From positions 22,360,278 to 22,424,277 of the forward strand of contig OY783194.1 in the NCBI GenBank assembly GCA_963678675.1: a stretch of DNA of 64,000 nucleotides. Direction: 5' to 3'. The notes beneath the pieces were generated by a model that did no database searches, was not told the DNA's origin, and saw only the letters and a list, made by a program, of their open reading frames with translations. Below, piece after piece: positions 22,290-33,374 of the stretch (position 1 is the stretch's first letter; the number at the start of each line of letters is the position of its first letter). The translations under genes were made by a program, and so were the position numbers. The stretch comes from Xiphydria camelus. Its lineage: Eukaryota; Arthropoda; Insecta; Hymenoptera; Xiphydriidae.

Positions 22290-22428
22290 TTCATTGGATC
22301 TCCGTCAATCGCAATTGCAATTGAAATCATCAATCTTATTGACAATATTATTGACCGTCTATGTGCTACTCCATCAATCGCAATTGATCAATGTTATTGA
22401 CAATATTATTGATCATCTCCGGGCTACT
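22290..22428. repeat. Harbinger right subterminal repeats with duplicated terminus
   Basis: The same ATTGAC/ATTGATC words recur. In addition, the block TTATTGACAATATTATTGA followed by a CC/CATC-CTACT ending appears twice, at about 22338-22371 and again at 22393-22428, about 56 bases apart. The right end thus carries a second, internal copy of its own terminus. Confidence 0.7.
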
Positions 22429-22459
22429 TTAAACGATAACGTGATACCTTATTAGACGG

Positions 22460-23395
22460 TGTTGCGTGCCGGGCTGGTCTTCTTGGTCCGTTTGTAGGGG
22501 GCAGGTCCGTGCCCGTGGAGTGCTGATCCACTCTGCTCGAAAAGAGCGAGATCGCGAGATAAAGAGTTTTATTGCAGGTGGAGAAATGAAAACTCTTAAT
22601 CCAAGAATTAGGTGATCACCAATGAATTATATTTTAACACATAGTTGGAATATAATTTGTCGTTATAAATCGGTATCTGAGTGCCCCTCGAGCAGCAAAG
22701 TGCATCCTTTTAAATCAAAAGTCCCCGCCTCTCGGTAACAACGGGGAACCAATCAAATACTCAGCGCTAATGTGGGGAACCAATCTGATACTCGACGCTA
22801 GTCGTAGTCAAGGACTCTACTCCCACTTTCTCCGTCTACGCACAATGATCTAATCCACGCTCCACGCGTCCACGTGCGAAGAAAGTACGCATCGACCCTG
22901 ACTCTGGCGCGCACAATCCCACGCACTCGGAAGAAAACATGCCCTCATCGACCGTGGGTCTACCGCGCACGAACTCCCGCAATCCGAAGCGCGTATCGAT
23001 GACAAATCTTATGCACGCACGCCTACGTGACTCAAAAAAAGGAGAACGGTTCTTGCTAGCTAAATTAACTACGACCTATCGGTCCGCGAAAGGGGATATC
23101 ATATTTACAAACGGAGTTCGCAGCGGCTTGCGACTCAGATCCCCTGTCCATCACGCAATAAAGGTGTTTATAATCTCGCGATTAGAAACCACGGTGGCCT
23201 GCGACTTATTTAACTTATCACGCAGTCTTCGACGTTCTCGATCTTTCTCTCTATTACAATCCATCTATACCTTACTTGCTTAATAAAATGACAATAATTA
23301 GAGGTTAATACAAAGAGTTTGAATGCGCCGCCAAAAATCTAGTAACTTCTAAAAGTTATGGGGATTTTAGGTCAAGTCTGGATGCAGACGCGACA
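22460..23395 (-). mobile_element. Solo LTR, family A, copy 3 (inverted)
   Basis: The reverse complement starts TGTCGCGTCTGCATCC and ends GCACGCAACA, giving 936 bp. It is much closer to copy 2 than to copy 1: both read the same 114-residue chance frame over 17869-18213 and 22939-23283 with only a few differences. It has one fewer GCGCTGAGTATTTGATTGG unit than copy 2. The flanks show no matching target duplication. With copy 2 it forms an inverted pair around the Harbinger element. Confidence 0.78.
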
Positions 23396-23565
23396 CGACA
23401 ACGGAGAATAGGGTACTAACGCTTAATAAGCGATAACGGAAATGCACTGTCGCTAGAGTGCGCTTAGGGAGTAGAGAGAAGAACCAATGACGTCAGAAGA
23501 AAGACCGAGTCTAGAGGAAAGCGGCACGTGCCCGACCGATGACAGCGTTGTAAGCGTTGTACCTA

Positions 23566-23776
23566 CACCTGAGGACACGAAATCTGTCGTTGGTGACTTT
23601 TTTTAAATGTTATTTTTAAACGTACTAACCAATGAACAATTAATTCTCATGCGCTCATTAGCTACGGTGGCGTCTACTCTTGTTAATGAAAGCACGAGGA
23701 TTATTAATTATTGGTTAGTACGTTTAAAAATAACATTTAAAAAAATCATCAGGGACAGATTTCGTGTCCCCGGGTG
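23566..23776. mobile_element. TA-flanked palindromic MITE, copy 2
   Basis: Same family as 18742-18955; ends CACCTGAGGACACG and CGTGTCCCCGGGTG, with TA on both sides. The interior is nearly identical to copy 1, including CTCATTAGCTACGGTGGCGT. Confidence 0.85.
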
Positions 23777-23841
23777 TAAGTGAAATAAAGCAGCCACGTC
23801 TCCGAGGGTCGCCGCTGCCGGGCGTGCCTATACCATACGTA

Positions 23842-24054
23842 CACCCGTGCTCACGGAATCTGTCGCTGGTGACTTTTTTTAAACCTTATTTTTAAACGTA
23901 CTAACCAGTGAACAATTAATTCTCATGCCCTCATTAGCTACGGTGACGTCTACTCTCGTTAATGAAAGCACGAGGATTGATTAATCATTGGTTAGTACGT
24001 TTAAAAATAACATTTAAAAAAAGTCACCAGCGACAGATTCCGTGAGCCCGGGTG
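23842..24054. mobile_element. TA-flanked palindromic MITE, copy 3
   Basis: Ends CACCCGTGCTCACGG and CCGTGAGCCCGGGTG, with TA on both sides. The terminal CTCACGG/CCGTGAG differs from the other copies in both arms at once, which keeps the ends paired. It lies 65 bp after copy 2. Confidence 0.85.
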
Positions 24055-24089
24055 TACGAACGCATAGTGTACCGTAAAATTATTATATG

Positions 24090-24300
24090 TATTCGGAAAA
24101 TCGAAGTATTGAATAATAGACGAAACACTTCGATCTCTTGTATTAACAGCTATCGGGAAATCAGACGTTTGACGCTTTTCGCTCTCACGCAGCACACACA
24201 GCGCACTCTTCTTAAGCCAACTAACTATAAAATTCTTGACCGTCGGTAAAGTTTCGACAATGTCGGTATCTCTGCTTGTTTAATTCGGGATGATACATAC
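24090..24300. repeat. Half copy of the GTATGTATC palindrome
   Basis: ATTCGGAAAATCGAAGTATTG to GATACATAC matches the right half of the element at 3982-4350 with few changes; the left half is absent. It directly follows MITE copy 3. Confidence 0.75.
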
Positions 24301-25084
24301 AGTAGTCCGCTACACTTACGTTATACGTAACGCCTTCTTGAGGATAAAAAACTAATTTCAACAAGGTGGTGTTAACGTTAAGAGAATAAATCTGCGCATG
24401 TGCTCACAATAACCGATAACCGAAAACCAGGACGTGCAGTTTAGCAGTCCAAAAACTCTCTAATATGGCAGAGGTAATTTTCAATGCAGTAGTTGGCTAC
24501 ATTGAGCACTAGATTTTAGTGCTTATGATGTGTGTTAACCTGTCCAACCTATCTTAACCTCGATTTTCGAGAAAGAATTTATTCGTGGAAAGAGAGTGAT
24601 TAGAGTAGAAAAGAAGGATTGTAAGTGCGTAAGGGAAAGGGGAAGTGTCTAGGGTGAAGAGAAAGTATAAATTAGGATAGCTACGGCGCTATATACACAA
24701 CCGTTCGCACAGGAAAACAACGGCAGTTTCGAGGCTAGGATTGTGAGATTAGGAAAGGCGGCGAGACGAACACGATGTCGAAAACAGTGAGTCAAGTAGA
24801 AATAAAAGCGGGAACCGTGGCGGATGGCGGTGAAGCGGTGCCACGGGAAAGCGCGGATTGCTCTTGCGGAAACCGCCGCGGATGGTCTCCGCGTTCGCCG
24901 CGTCCGATGCCGGCGTCCGCTCATCCGCACGGTTACGCGGATGCCAGTGCGTTGTTTGCCATATAGGTATTAGATATTTTCGTTACAAGGGCGCGAAGCG
25001 CCGTTTTTAACGAGTGTGAAGTTTTCCACACGAGTTAAAACGACGCGAAACGCCCTTATAACGAATTCTATTTTTTGTCACTAA
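24301..25084. other. CpG-richer region, possible unconfirmed first exon
   Basis: At 24775 an ATG in the context ACACGATGTCGAAAACA is followed at once by GTGAGTC, a good splice-donor sequence, after CpG-rich sequence that could be a 5' UTR. No downstream exon is recognised, so no gene is called. At about 24975-25070 a hairpin pairs AGGGCGCG-containing arms around TTTTCCACAC; a related sequence is at about 50175-50260. Confidence 0.3.
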
Positions 25085-25225
25085 GGGCCGGTTATACAAT
25101 ATGCCGATAGAGTGTTATTCCTGCCGACAAGTCCGCTTTACGCTATAGTCAAAATACGTCAAATGCAGACTTGTCGGCAGGATAACACTATCGGGCAGTA
25201 TATCGGCATGTTGTACAACCGGGCC
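25085..25225. mobile_element. 141 bp Harbinger-type MITE
   Basis: Ends GGGCCGGTTATACAATATGC and GCATGTTGTACAACCGGGCC are flanked by TAA at 25082-25084 and 25226-25228. The surrounding phrase GTCACTAAGTGTGAAATACG also occurs, uninterrupted, at 50381-50400. The ends are shared with the 1.25 kb element at 28443-29689, for which this is a short derivative. Confidence 0.9.
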
Positions 25226-25432
25226 TAAGTGTGAAATACGAGGTTGACGGGGTTGGGGACGCCCGTCAACCTCGTATTTCGCACTTAGGGCCGGTTTTAC
25301 CAACACTGTATAAACGCGGTATAGCGCTATAGGGAAGCTGCACGAACCGGCGAACTATACAAGTCTTTTACTATGCTTCTTCGTAGAGCCAATTGAAACT
25401 AATACCACCGGAATCAAATTCAGAGAAACTGG

Positions 25433-26768
25433 TATCGAAGTTTCACTTCTTCCGCGTGTGGCGGCCACACGTTTTGTTATTTTTTTTCACCCTCAACTAT
25501 GCTCAGATCCATCAATGTGTGATTGTGTGAATTTAATTCTTTCTCTCCATCCTCGATTTCGTTCTGTACTAGTTTTAGGTAGTACCTTCATCATCGCTTT
25601 CTTTACACGTTGCCTCTCACGAAACTCTTTTGCCCGTTGTTTTCCTGTTTTTGCCATAATAATTTTAATATAACACACACGCGAAAGAATGTTCAGTGTT
25701 CATTGACGTTTACGAAATGGAAAATTTATTTAACACGTTGCCTGTCACTGTACTATTTCGACCGTTCTGTGGCCTTTTTTGCAATAATAATTATAAATTA
25801 ACACACACACACGCGCACGCGCGCGAAAGAATGTACATGCACGGTGGTTACTCGAGAAAAGTCGCGACTCCGATCGCAGACTACACGAGCTCCGCATGGC
25901 CGGCCACTCGACGCGGTAAAACCCGGAAAGCTAAAAATGCGACAAACGAAATACAAACAACTCACAAGTAACTCTGCGCCCTCTAGTCTGGCTTCTCCAA
26001 AGGATACGCTCAAAAAGGGTCCTAAACGCTAGATTTATGGTGAGCCTAACAGTCCTCTTAGTGGAGGTGCGACACTACGTCGCCTCGTAATATGAACAAT
26101 AGCTTCCATTGCCCGAAGAAACCCTCTCGAGCAACACAAACCAGACCCCCTCTGCACAGTCTAAACCGCGATTGATTTTTGCTTCATTTATTCTTCAGTT
26201 TCAAATTAATAACTATAACATGTGTGGTCTCCTCGAGGTCGTAAATCCCGAAGGCACTACTGCGTGACACGACTAGTGACCGAAAATGTGGTGTGGTGGA
26301 TTTAATCGGTATCGGTTAGTTGAAATGATTTAACACTGCACTCACAATATTACTGGTGATTATATTAGATTCAAAGAGATACAGTAATTCCGTGATGTAG
26401 CCGTGGTTTACAATTAGATACACTGCGAGGTTGTTTTGAGGGAAAGGTGTGGGACTGCGAACGCATTCGCAACCCCCATTCACCAAAACATACCGCCCGC
26501 CTCGCTGTTGCGACCGATGTACAGATTAGATCTAGAGTAGTGCGTTACTTAGGTTGCGATAATAGTAAGCGGTAAGAAATGACGTAGAAGTCCCCTTTGC
26601 GACGGAACACATATTTTGCGAGGCTGGCTACGAGGATATGTAGACAAACGAACGGCGGCAGCTTCACTAGGCAAGGTGATCCAACACGTGGCACGCTTCG
26701 CGCGGCGACTTCGCGAGCCAGCCTCGCAAAGTCAACACATGGCTTTAACTTACGCACGGTCGGGAGCG
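25433..26768. other. Mixed region with a short duplicated segment; no gene seen
   Basis: The segment TTTACACGTTGCCTCTCAC...CCATAATAATT at about 25600-25675 is repeated, diverged, at about 25727-25800. On the minus strand the first copy reads MAKTGKQRAKEFRERQRVKK, a basic repeat of a type (KTxAERxREYRxRxR) common in insect transposon-linked frames, but it is short and isolated. A hairpin half (GTAGAGCCAATTGAAACTAA at about 25385) matches 36000. Confidence 0.4.
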
Positions 26769-27290
26769 ATGGAATGGGGCAGGATCGCGGGCGACGGAAT
26801 GGGGCAGAGTCGACAGCCGTGTATTGGGACAGGGTCGAGAGCGCTGTATGAGTGAGACACGGTCGAGAGCGTGGAGTGTGTGGGTTTCGTTACGATTTTC
26901 GTCTCCTCGGGCGCGCATTCAGTACCCTCCGCAAAGAAATTTCACTTCAATAAAAAGAAGAGATTATTTCGTGATTCTCACGCGGACAAAGTCGCAAGGG
27001 GAAAGCTATTGACTACTTACTTCTAAAGTAACTGAATATGGATTAAGAGTTACTGATGTCTGGCGAATCACACGGTCTTCTATCACAGAAATTTGGGTTA
27101 TACCACATTTGTGTGTGTGTGCGCTTACTCGCATTTAAAACATGTTTAGAAAAGACTAATTTTAGGCCATTTTTATACGAAGCATCATTATGATGCATAA
27201 ATTTAACAGCCTGAAAACTGAAATAAATTATAGTATCCATTGCCAGCAAGTTGACATTGACACATCAGGTCCTACGGTCACTTAACTACA

Positions 27291-27446
27291 AGGCCGGGTG
27301 TCCACCGGATCGGGCCGACCACAATTGGGCCGATCGCTGGGCACTTGGGTGTATATATATACAGATTGGGTATATATAGATATACTCAAGTGCTCAGCGA
27401 TCGGCTCAGCGATTCTGGTCGGCCCGACCCGGTGGACACCCGACCT
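27291..27446. repeat. Palindromic MITE, GGCCGGGTGTCCACCGG ends
   Basis: Left arm AGGCCGGGTGTCCACCGGAT pairs with the right end ending GGTGGACACCCGACCT. The centre is an AT-rich GTATATATATAC-type loop. Flanks give no clear target duplication. Confidence 0.75.
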
Positions 27447-27530
27447 AAGTGACTCTGGTCAGTTCCCGTAATAAATGTTTCGGTTCGCCTAGGAGAGGCG
27501 CTGCTAAACAATATTCGCTCGCCGCCTATA

Positions 27531-27593
27531 GCGCTATACTGAGAATAACCAGCAATAAGCCTTATGGTTATTCTCAGTATAGCGCTATACTGA
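27531..27593. repeat. Short hairpin with AGCGCTATACTGAGAATAACC arms
   Basis: The arm TATACTGAGAATAACC is repeated inverted (GGTTATTCTCAGTATA) after a 15-base loop, then a third partial copy follows directly. It may be a tiny insertion or a local snap-back duplication. Confidence 0.65.
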
Positions 27594-27908
27594 GAAAACC
27601 AAACGTTGGAAAGGTAAATCTAGCGTTTGCAACGTCGCCACATTTCTCAAGAAATTCGTTTTCTCTACAAATGACATTTTCCCTACTACTTTATTTAATT
27701 TCTCGACAACGAAAAACAGAAAGAGTTTAAAAATAATACCAAATTAAAGTTGATTAATTATTGAAGTGAAACTTCTTTGCTGAGGGTACTAAAAGCGCGC
27801 TCTATGCAATGAAAAATTCCTAAAATACCGTAACGAAACCCACACACTCCAGCACTACCGTACGTGCCTCACTCATACACCGATCTCGACCCTGCCCCAT
27901 TCCACTTA

Positions 27909-28054
27909 AGGCCATCACACGTGAAAAAACGTAAGCAGTAATAGTAAGGATTGACCAATCAGAAAGCCTGTTTAAGCATAATTCCGTAAGAATGATATTT
28001 CTGATTGGTCAATCCTTACTGTTACTGCTTACGTTTTTTCACGTGTGAAGGCCA
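27909..28054. repeat. Palindromic MITE with GGCCATCACACGTG end
   Basis: Arms of about 65 bases (CACGTGAAAAAACGTAAGCA / TGCTTACGTTTTTTCACGTG) pair almost perfectly. TTA precedes the left end; the right boundary is less certain. One arm of the same family is at about 45845-45892, inside the 44902-45956 element. Confidence 0.75.
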
Positions 28055-28442
28055 TTAGGTAGGCCCTTCGCACACAACGCTACGCAGGTATCCGATACTC
28101 GACGAGTGTACACACACCACACGACGCGACTTTCGTCGGTGATGCTATATGTATATTAAGGTCCAGATATACATGCTAGTTTTGAGCACGCAAGCATACT
28201 TTTTTCCAGGAAGTGCTCTTAGTAGCATGTGTATCCAAGTCTTGCTCGTTTCGAGCATGCTTAAAATAAGCATGCTCACAAATCGACCGACGGTTGATTT
28301 TCGAGTATGCTTCCTGGACGGCTATTCTGTAATTCCGGGGAGAGTGAGCGTACCTGGGAAGTGACCGTTCCACGGGTGAGACCTTCCCTCGCCCAGCTCA
28401 TGCCCGACCGTTGAAACGTGTACCTAAACAGCTATTCTCTAA

Positions 28443-29689
28443 GGCCCGGTTGTACAATATGCCGATAAAAGAACCCGATAACTATCCAGCCGATAAGGTT
28501 GTCGGGAGGATAAGTGTGCGAACCGTATTACAAGCCGTAATTGTCGGTAGAATTGCTATCGGTAGAATAACATGAAGTTGGCAATAACTTTTCCCTACAC
28601 CTAGTGACCATTGCTTTGATAAAACCGAGTTGGTAGTAATTTTTCCTCCATATTTAGTATTTATTGCTTTACAAGGTTGAAGAAATGTCCGGAAATGTCC
28701 TAACCCTTTTCATTGTTTGACTATAAACATAACCTCGCAAGAAGTTCGTATCGTGTGCGTATTTGTTTACTTGTTTATCAATAATCGAATTAATAAAATA
28801 ATAAAGTTGCGCGGTTTTTTATAACAATGTTTCATTTGTATGAAACAAGTAGTAGTAGTGACGAAGAGAATGAATTGTTAGTCAATGTATTTCAAAATAG
28901 ACGAAGAGAGAAGCGAATCAGAGAATAATTAGCAGTGCGCTTATTAGTTTCGTTCTTCATTGTGTTCTCCATTCTCCAAATACCACACCGAAAATACGCA
29001 CACGTGAAGTTGTGAGGTTATAGGTCTGTTCCAACCGAGCCGAAAACGGTATTGGGAATTCAAGAGAAGCGGTACTCACTCTGGTGGCTATAATGGTGAA
29101 CTAGTTTCTGCCACATTATTTCCTAACCACACAATTGGGGACTGTAAAACACACCTTTTTATCGATTGTTTACCATTGATTTTTATTAATTTTGTGCCTC
29201 TCGTTTACTGTTGTTCTTTTCTAATTTGTTACTACTAATGACAGAGTGGCAGTGGTTAGACACAAGTGGACACAAAATTAAACCATTAGCTCTTTCTGCT
29301 GGAGCCTGCCAATCAGTCGGTGGTTCTAATAGAAGTGTGTCGACCATAGGACTTGTGTCATGAATGGAAAGCGCCCAATGTGGCAGAAACTGGTTCCAGT
29401 AATAGCCACCTGGCGCTGCGACTCTTAATTTGAATTCCCAATCGCCATGCGGAGTAGAGAAACGGTCATGCGCAGTAGACAAAATTTGTTCCACCTTTTT
29501 TACTTTCACTTCTTGGGGGTGGGGCGTATCCGTCCAACAACGAACTATTTGGTCGCTTCGGGTCCCGACAGCTATCCCGCCGACAAAGTGACCGACAGCA
29601 GTTATCTCTCGACTGTAATACGTCAAAAGCGGACTTGTCGGCAGGATAACACTATCGGGCAGTATATCGGCACGTTGTACAACCGGGCC
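28443..29689 (+). mobile_element. 1.25 kb Harbinger-type deletion derivative
   Basis: Ends GGCCCGGTTGTACAATATGC and GCACGTTGTACAACCGGGCC are flanked by TAA (28440-28442 and 29690-29692). A short plus-strand frame near the left end resembles the N terminus of a Harbinger transposase; the catalytic part is gone. The MITE at 25085-25225 shares both ends. Confidence 0.82.
28827..28928 (+). pseudogene. N-terminal remnant of a Harbinger-type transposase
   Basis: ATG at 28827 opens 33 codons, MFHLYETSSSSDEENELLVN then VFQNRREKRIRE-stop. An acidic serine patch, a short hydrophobic run and a basic RRxKR cluster are typical of the first residues of insect PIF/Harbinger transposases. Nothing recognisable follows. 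A similar remnant is at 45044-45136. Confidence 0.55.
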
Positions 29690-29695
29690 TAAGTG

Positions 29696-32600
29696 AGGAG
29701 CGGGCGATGTTCACTGAAAAAGCAAGGAGAGTGAAGGAATCACTATTCTGTAACTGCGGAAGCGCTCCCATCGCACGAAAACGGGTGAACTTACTTCTAC
29801 TGGTCAAGACCGTGAGAAGCAGCCTGCTCCCCGGGAGAACGGCGACTCTAGCCTACCTACTTCTGCGCCAGCGTGCCGCAGTTTACAGTTTGTTAATTTG
29901 CGTGTTCCAACAAACGATACACAGTGGTCCGGCGATCTAAGCAAACGCGATCATGAGTATTTTAATGAGTTACATAACTGATTTGTGCGATGTAAATTTA
30001 TGTCTTAGTTATAGATATACTGTTAAAATAAAAGACCAAAAATTAACCATATATTTATTCTACTATGATAACGTAAATGGAACATAATAAAAAAATATAT
30101 TAAACTGAAACATTCATTATTAAATGATATAAAATAATTCAAAAACATACTTATATATAAGAACTTTTTCCAGAGGTGGTAATAGGAAAAGTAGTTGGAA
30201 AAAATAATTTAACAAAAAGCACATTTCCCTAATGCTTACAATAAAAGTCAAAAGCAGCTTAATAATTAAAAAAGATATAGGTATTATACTGGTACCTAGT
30301 ATTATTCCAAAATATGCATCCTTGAAAACGTACACTTATAAAACGTACCTGAAACCAAGCAAATTGTTTTAAATAGAGAAAATTGATTTCGTAACAATAA
30401 GACTGCGAAACCGTAAAAATTCAATACATTAAAATAGGACAAGAATGGCATGTAAAATGTTATATAATAATCAAGGGCATGCTTCAAACTATAACTTAAA
30501 CCAAAAAATGTACGTATCTGAACTTAGCATCATAGTAAGCAGTTATGAATATTATGGACTTTTGACCTATTTCAGAACCACTGTGCGATGGTCGGAATTC
30601 TGATTAACGATCCTTAGTAATTAGTATCACTGCGATATACAGGGTGTAACAGAGTAAGTGTTACAACGTGAAACTGTAGATTCCTTATGAAAGAAGAAAA
30701 ATCTTTCTCGCCATCGATATATATGCAACACCTAGGAATAGTTGAAATAACCAGCTGTGGCATGTCCATAGCAGTACTTGAGGTACTTTGATCCATATTC
30801 TGGAGAAGCACACGATCGCTCGTGCTGGAAACTCCTTTGACGCAGCTCAGCTACCGACAGAAGCCCGATATTTTTTCTTCAATAAAATATATATAATTTG
30901 AAAGGTGACAGTACAAGCTATATTTTGATGCCAATATAGATATTAATTTATTTCAATTATTTGCAAGTGAATCATAGTTCAACGGTACCTCACCGTGGTG
31001 TATGAATACTTTTTACCCCACTGTATTTTTCGAGTGGGCAAGGACGTCGTTGCTCGTCCCTGGCCATAAAAGGAGTTATGTTGCATCGAATGACGGTTCG
31101 ATTCTTTGTACCTGGATAAGCCAGGTATTAAGTTAATTCGACCGGCCATCTATTAGATTCGTCTTGTCTTCCCTTTACAAAGCTGATTTATTATTCTAAG
31201 TATAGCGGTATCTATTACAATAGGTATTGTGGGAAATGGCTTCTTCTGATGCGGTCGGTAATTACCCCTTCCCGAGCATGGTGCGGGACTGCGAGCGCAC
31301 GTGCAGCCTAGATTCGCCGAAAAATACCCCGTTCCGTTTCGTAGATTCCGATCCGAGAGTAGCTATAGATTTGCGAGGTATTTCTGACTGTGATACTATT
31401 AAACGGTTCGAAGCATTGTGTCGAATTCCGTTTATCGCAAGACGGAACAGCGACCGATAGCAGAGTTAAGAGAGAATAAACTAAATGCGCTTTGAATTAG
31501 ACAGGATGGTTAATACTTGACGGTAGGTTATAAATTAACAGTTTCTCCGCTCATTATTTCTCGTTAGAATAGCAGTCCTAAATTAGTATAGAATATTCGA
31601 ATTTACCGCTATAAAATAAAGTAACCCTTGAAGGTTATACGGGCTTTGGTGAACGAGTTACATACAGGGTGTAACAGAGTAAGTGTTACAACGTGAAACT
31701 GTAGATTCCTTGTGAAAAAAGAAAAAGATTTTTCCTCTTACAAAAATGTTCTGCGTGCTTTCGTTTTTGATATACAGGATGTCAAAGTTTTGAAAAAAAA
31801 ATCGTTTTTCTTTAAACCTCGAACTATTTTTATCAGATTTGAGTGTTGACCCCTAATAACAAGTAGTTCGTGGTTTAAATAAGGTAAAACGGGGTGAGTT
31901 GGCGAATGAAGTCGGCCCCTCGTTTCCATTTCTTTCCATAGAAACGAGGGGCCAACTCCATTCGCCAACTCACCCTGTTTTACCTTATATCGAAAACGAC
32001 AGCCTGCAGAACATTTTTGTAAGAGGAAAAATCTTTTTCTTCTTTCATAAGGAATCTACAGTTTCACGTTGTAACACTTACTCTGTTACACCCTGTATAT
32101 CGCGGTGATACTAATTACTAAGGATCGTTAATCAGAATTCCGACCATCGCACAGTGGTTCTGAAATAGGTCAAAAGTCCATATTAATTCATAACTGTTTA
32201 CTATGATGCTAAGTTCAGATACGTACATTTTTTGGTTTAAGTTATAGTTTGAAGCATGCTCTTGATTATTATATAACATTTTACATGCCATTCTTGTCCC
32301 ATATTTTAATGTATTTAATTTTTACGGTTTCGCAGTCTTATTGTTACGAAATTAGTTTTCTCTATTTAAAACAATTTGCTTGGTTTCAGGTACGTTTTAT
32401 AAGTGTACGTTTTCAAGGATGCATATTTTGGAATAATACTAGGTACCAGTATAATACCTATATCTTTTTTAATTATTAAGCTGCTTTTGACTTTTATTGT
32501 AAGCATTAGGGAAATGTGCTTTTTGTTAAATTATTTTTTCCAACTACTTTTCCTATTACCACCTCTGGAAAAAGTTCTTATATACAAGAGTATATCTTTT

Positions 32601-32910
32601 TATAACTAAGACACAAATTTACATCGCACAAATCAGTTATGTAAGTCATTAATATACTCATGACCGCGTTTGCTTAGATTGCCGGACTACTGTGTATCGT
32701 TTGTTGGAACACGCAAATTAATCAACTGTAAACTGCGGCACACTGTCACAGAAGTAGATACATAGGTTAGAATCGCCGTCCCGACCAGACCGACCGAGCA
32801 GACCGATTCTCCCGGGAACTACGTTCACCCGATTTTCGTACTCCCGCAGTTAGAGAATAGCGACTAGGAGTCTCCTTACTTTTCCAGTGAACTCCGCCCA
32901 CTTCTCACGG
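29696..32910. mobile_element. Foldback element 3 with arms of about 0.9 kb
   Basis: Left arm about 29696-30655 and right arm about 32097-32910 are inverted copies; words include TGAAGCATGCTC/GAGCATGCTTCA, AACTACTTTTCCTATTACC and GTTTGTTGGAACACGCAAAT. Paired frames at 30302-30487 (-) and 32249-32479 (+) are the two arms. The centre (30660-31664) has a GGGACTGCGAGCGCAC-type segment, related words of which occur at about 26450 and 35560, and no recognised gene. Confidence 0.75.
31665..32095. mobile_element. TA-flanked element with CAGGGTGTAACAGAG ends
   Basis: 431 bp, TA at 31663-31664 and 32096-32097, ends CAGGGTGTAACAGAGTAAGT and the inverse. A third copy of this end, alone, is at about 30640-30735. 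Inside, 31885-31986 is a near-perfect hairpin (GGGGTGAGTTGGCGAATG arm). Confidence 0.82.
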
Positions 32911-33374
32911 GAACAGGCTTTCACTCAGTTATAGAATAGCCGTCCTGAGGCGGGGGTGAAAAGGGGAACGCTTATGAGAAACTGTAGACGGTGTTTGCTA
33001 ATAAGCATGCTCATATCCGTCGCGTCTAGTCGTGTTCCGTCGTGTCTAGTTGAACCTAATAAAAATTATACTTGAGATGAACAGGAATTTATTCTCATTG
33101 AATAAGACTATTTGAATTAGATAAATGTTCTACTATGTTCGTACTCGATTAAAAAGATATGCAAAACATTAATTTAATATAAATAAACTTTTATTCTATG
33201 TAAATAAATGTCTATTTATCTCAAATAAATTTTTGTCTTATATATATATAGGTTTGTATTTAACTAGACCTCTTCCCTCAGAGTACTTGATTATGGCGAA
33301 AAAAATGTTTCTTTGGGCCAAGTAAATATTCATTAGCTATTACTCTATTTTTGTTTGAATGAAAGAGACATTGT
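32911..33374. other. AT-rich spacer inside the composite element
   Basis: No gene. There is a direct repeat GTCGCGTCTAG/GTCGTGTCTAG near 33021-33050 and a (TA) run at 33240-33250. Confidence 0.4.

Larger units (their letters stand above)
19524..22428. mobile_element. PIF/Harbinger DNA transposon, nearly complete
   Basis: This 2905 bp element is flanked by TTA at 19521-19523 and TTA at 22429-22431, the 3 bp target duplication typical of PIF/Harbinger. The terminal inverted repeats start AGTGGCCCGGAGA on the left and AGTAGCCCGGAGA on the right (reverse complement) and stay similar for about 40 bases. It carries both proteins expected of the superfamily: a DDE_Tnp_4-type transposase on the minus strand and a Myb/SANT-like MADF protein on the plus strand. 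Each has a single inactivating change, so the copy is young but not autonomous. A solo LTR begins 29 bp beyond its right target site. Confidence 0.93.
26769..27904. mobile_element. Inverted-repeat element, arms about 0.15-0.19 kb
   Basis: Left arm 26769-26955 and right arm 27758-27904 are diverged inverted copies; shared words are GTGTGTGGGTTTCGTTACG and AGTACCCTC.GCAAAGAA. The interior contains two small palindromes (27291-27446 and 27531-27593) and no recognised coding sequence. Confidence 0.6.

Noticed and set aside
24775..24966. Candidate first exon with ATG and GTGAGT donor
   Set aside because: Only four codons precede the donor and no second exon was found; recorded as a possibility within the region entry only.
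29186..29626. 146-codon open frame on the minus strand
   Set aside because: It lies across a Harbinger derivative and runs into its terminal repeat; no domain, splice pattern or homology could be seen.
31227..31460. 77-codon plus-strand frame in the centre of foldback 3
   Set aside because: No recognisable motif; related nucleotide words at about 26450 and 35560 do not keep the frame.
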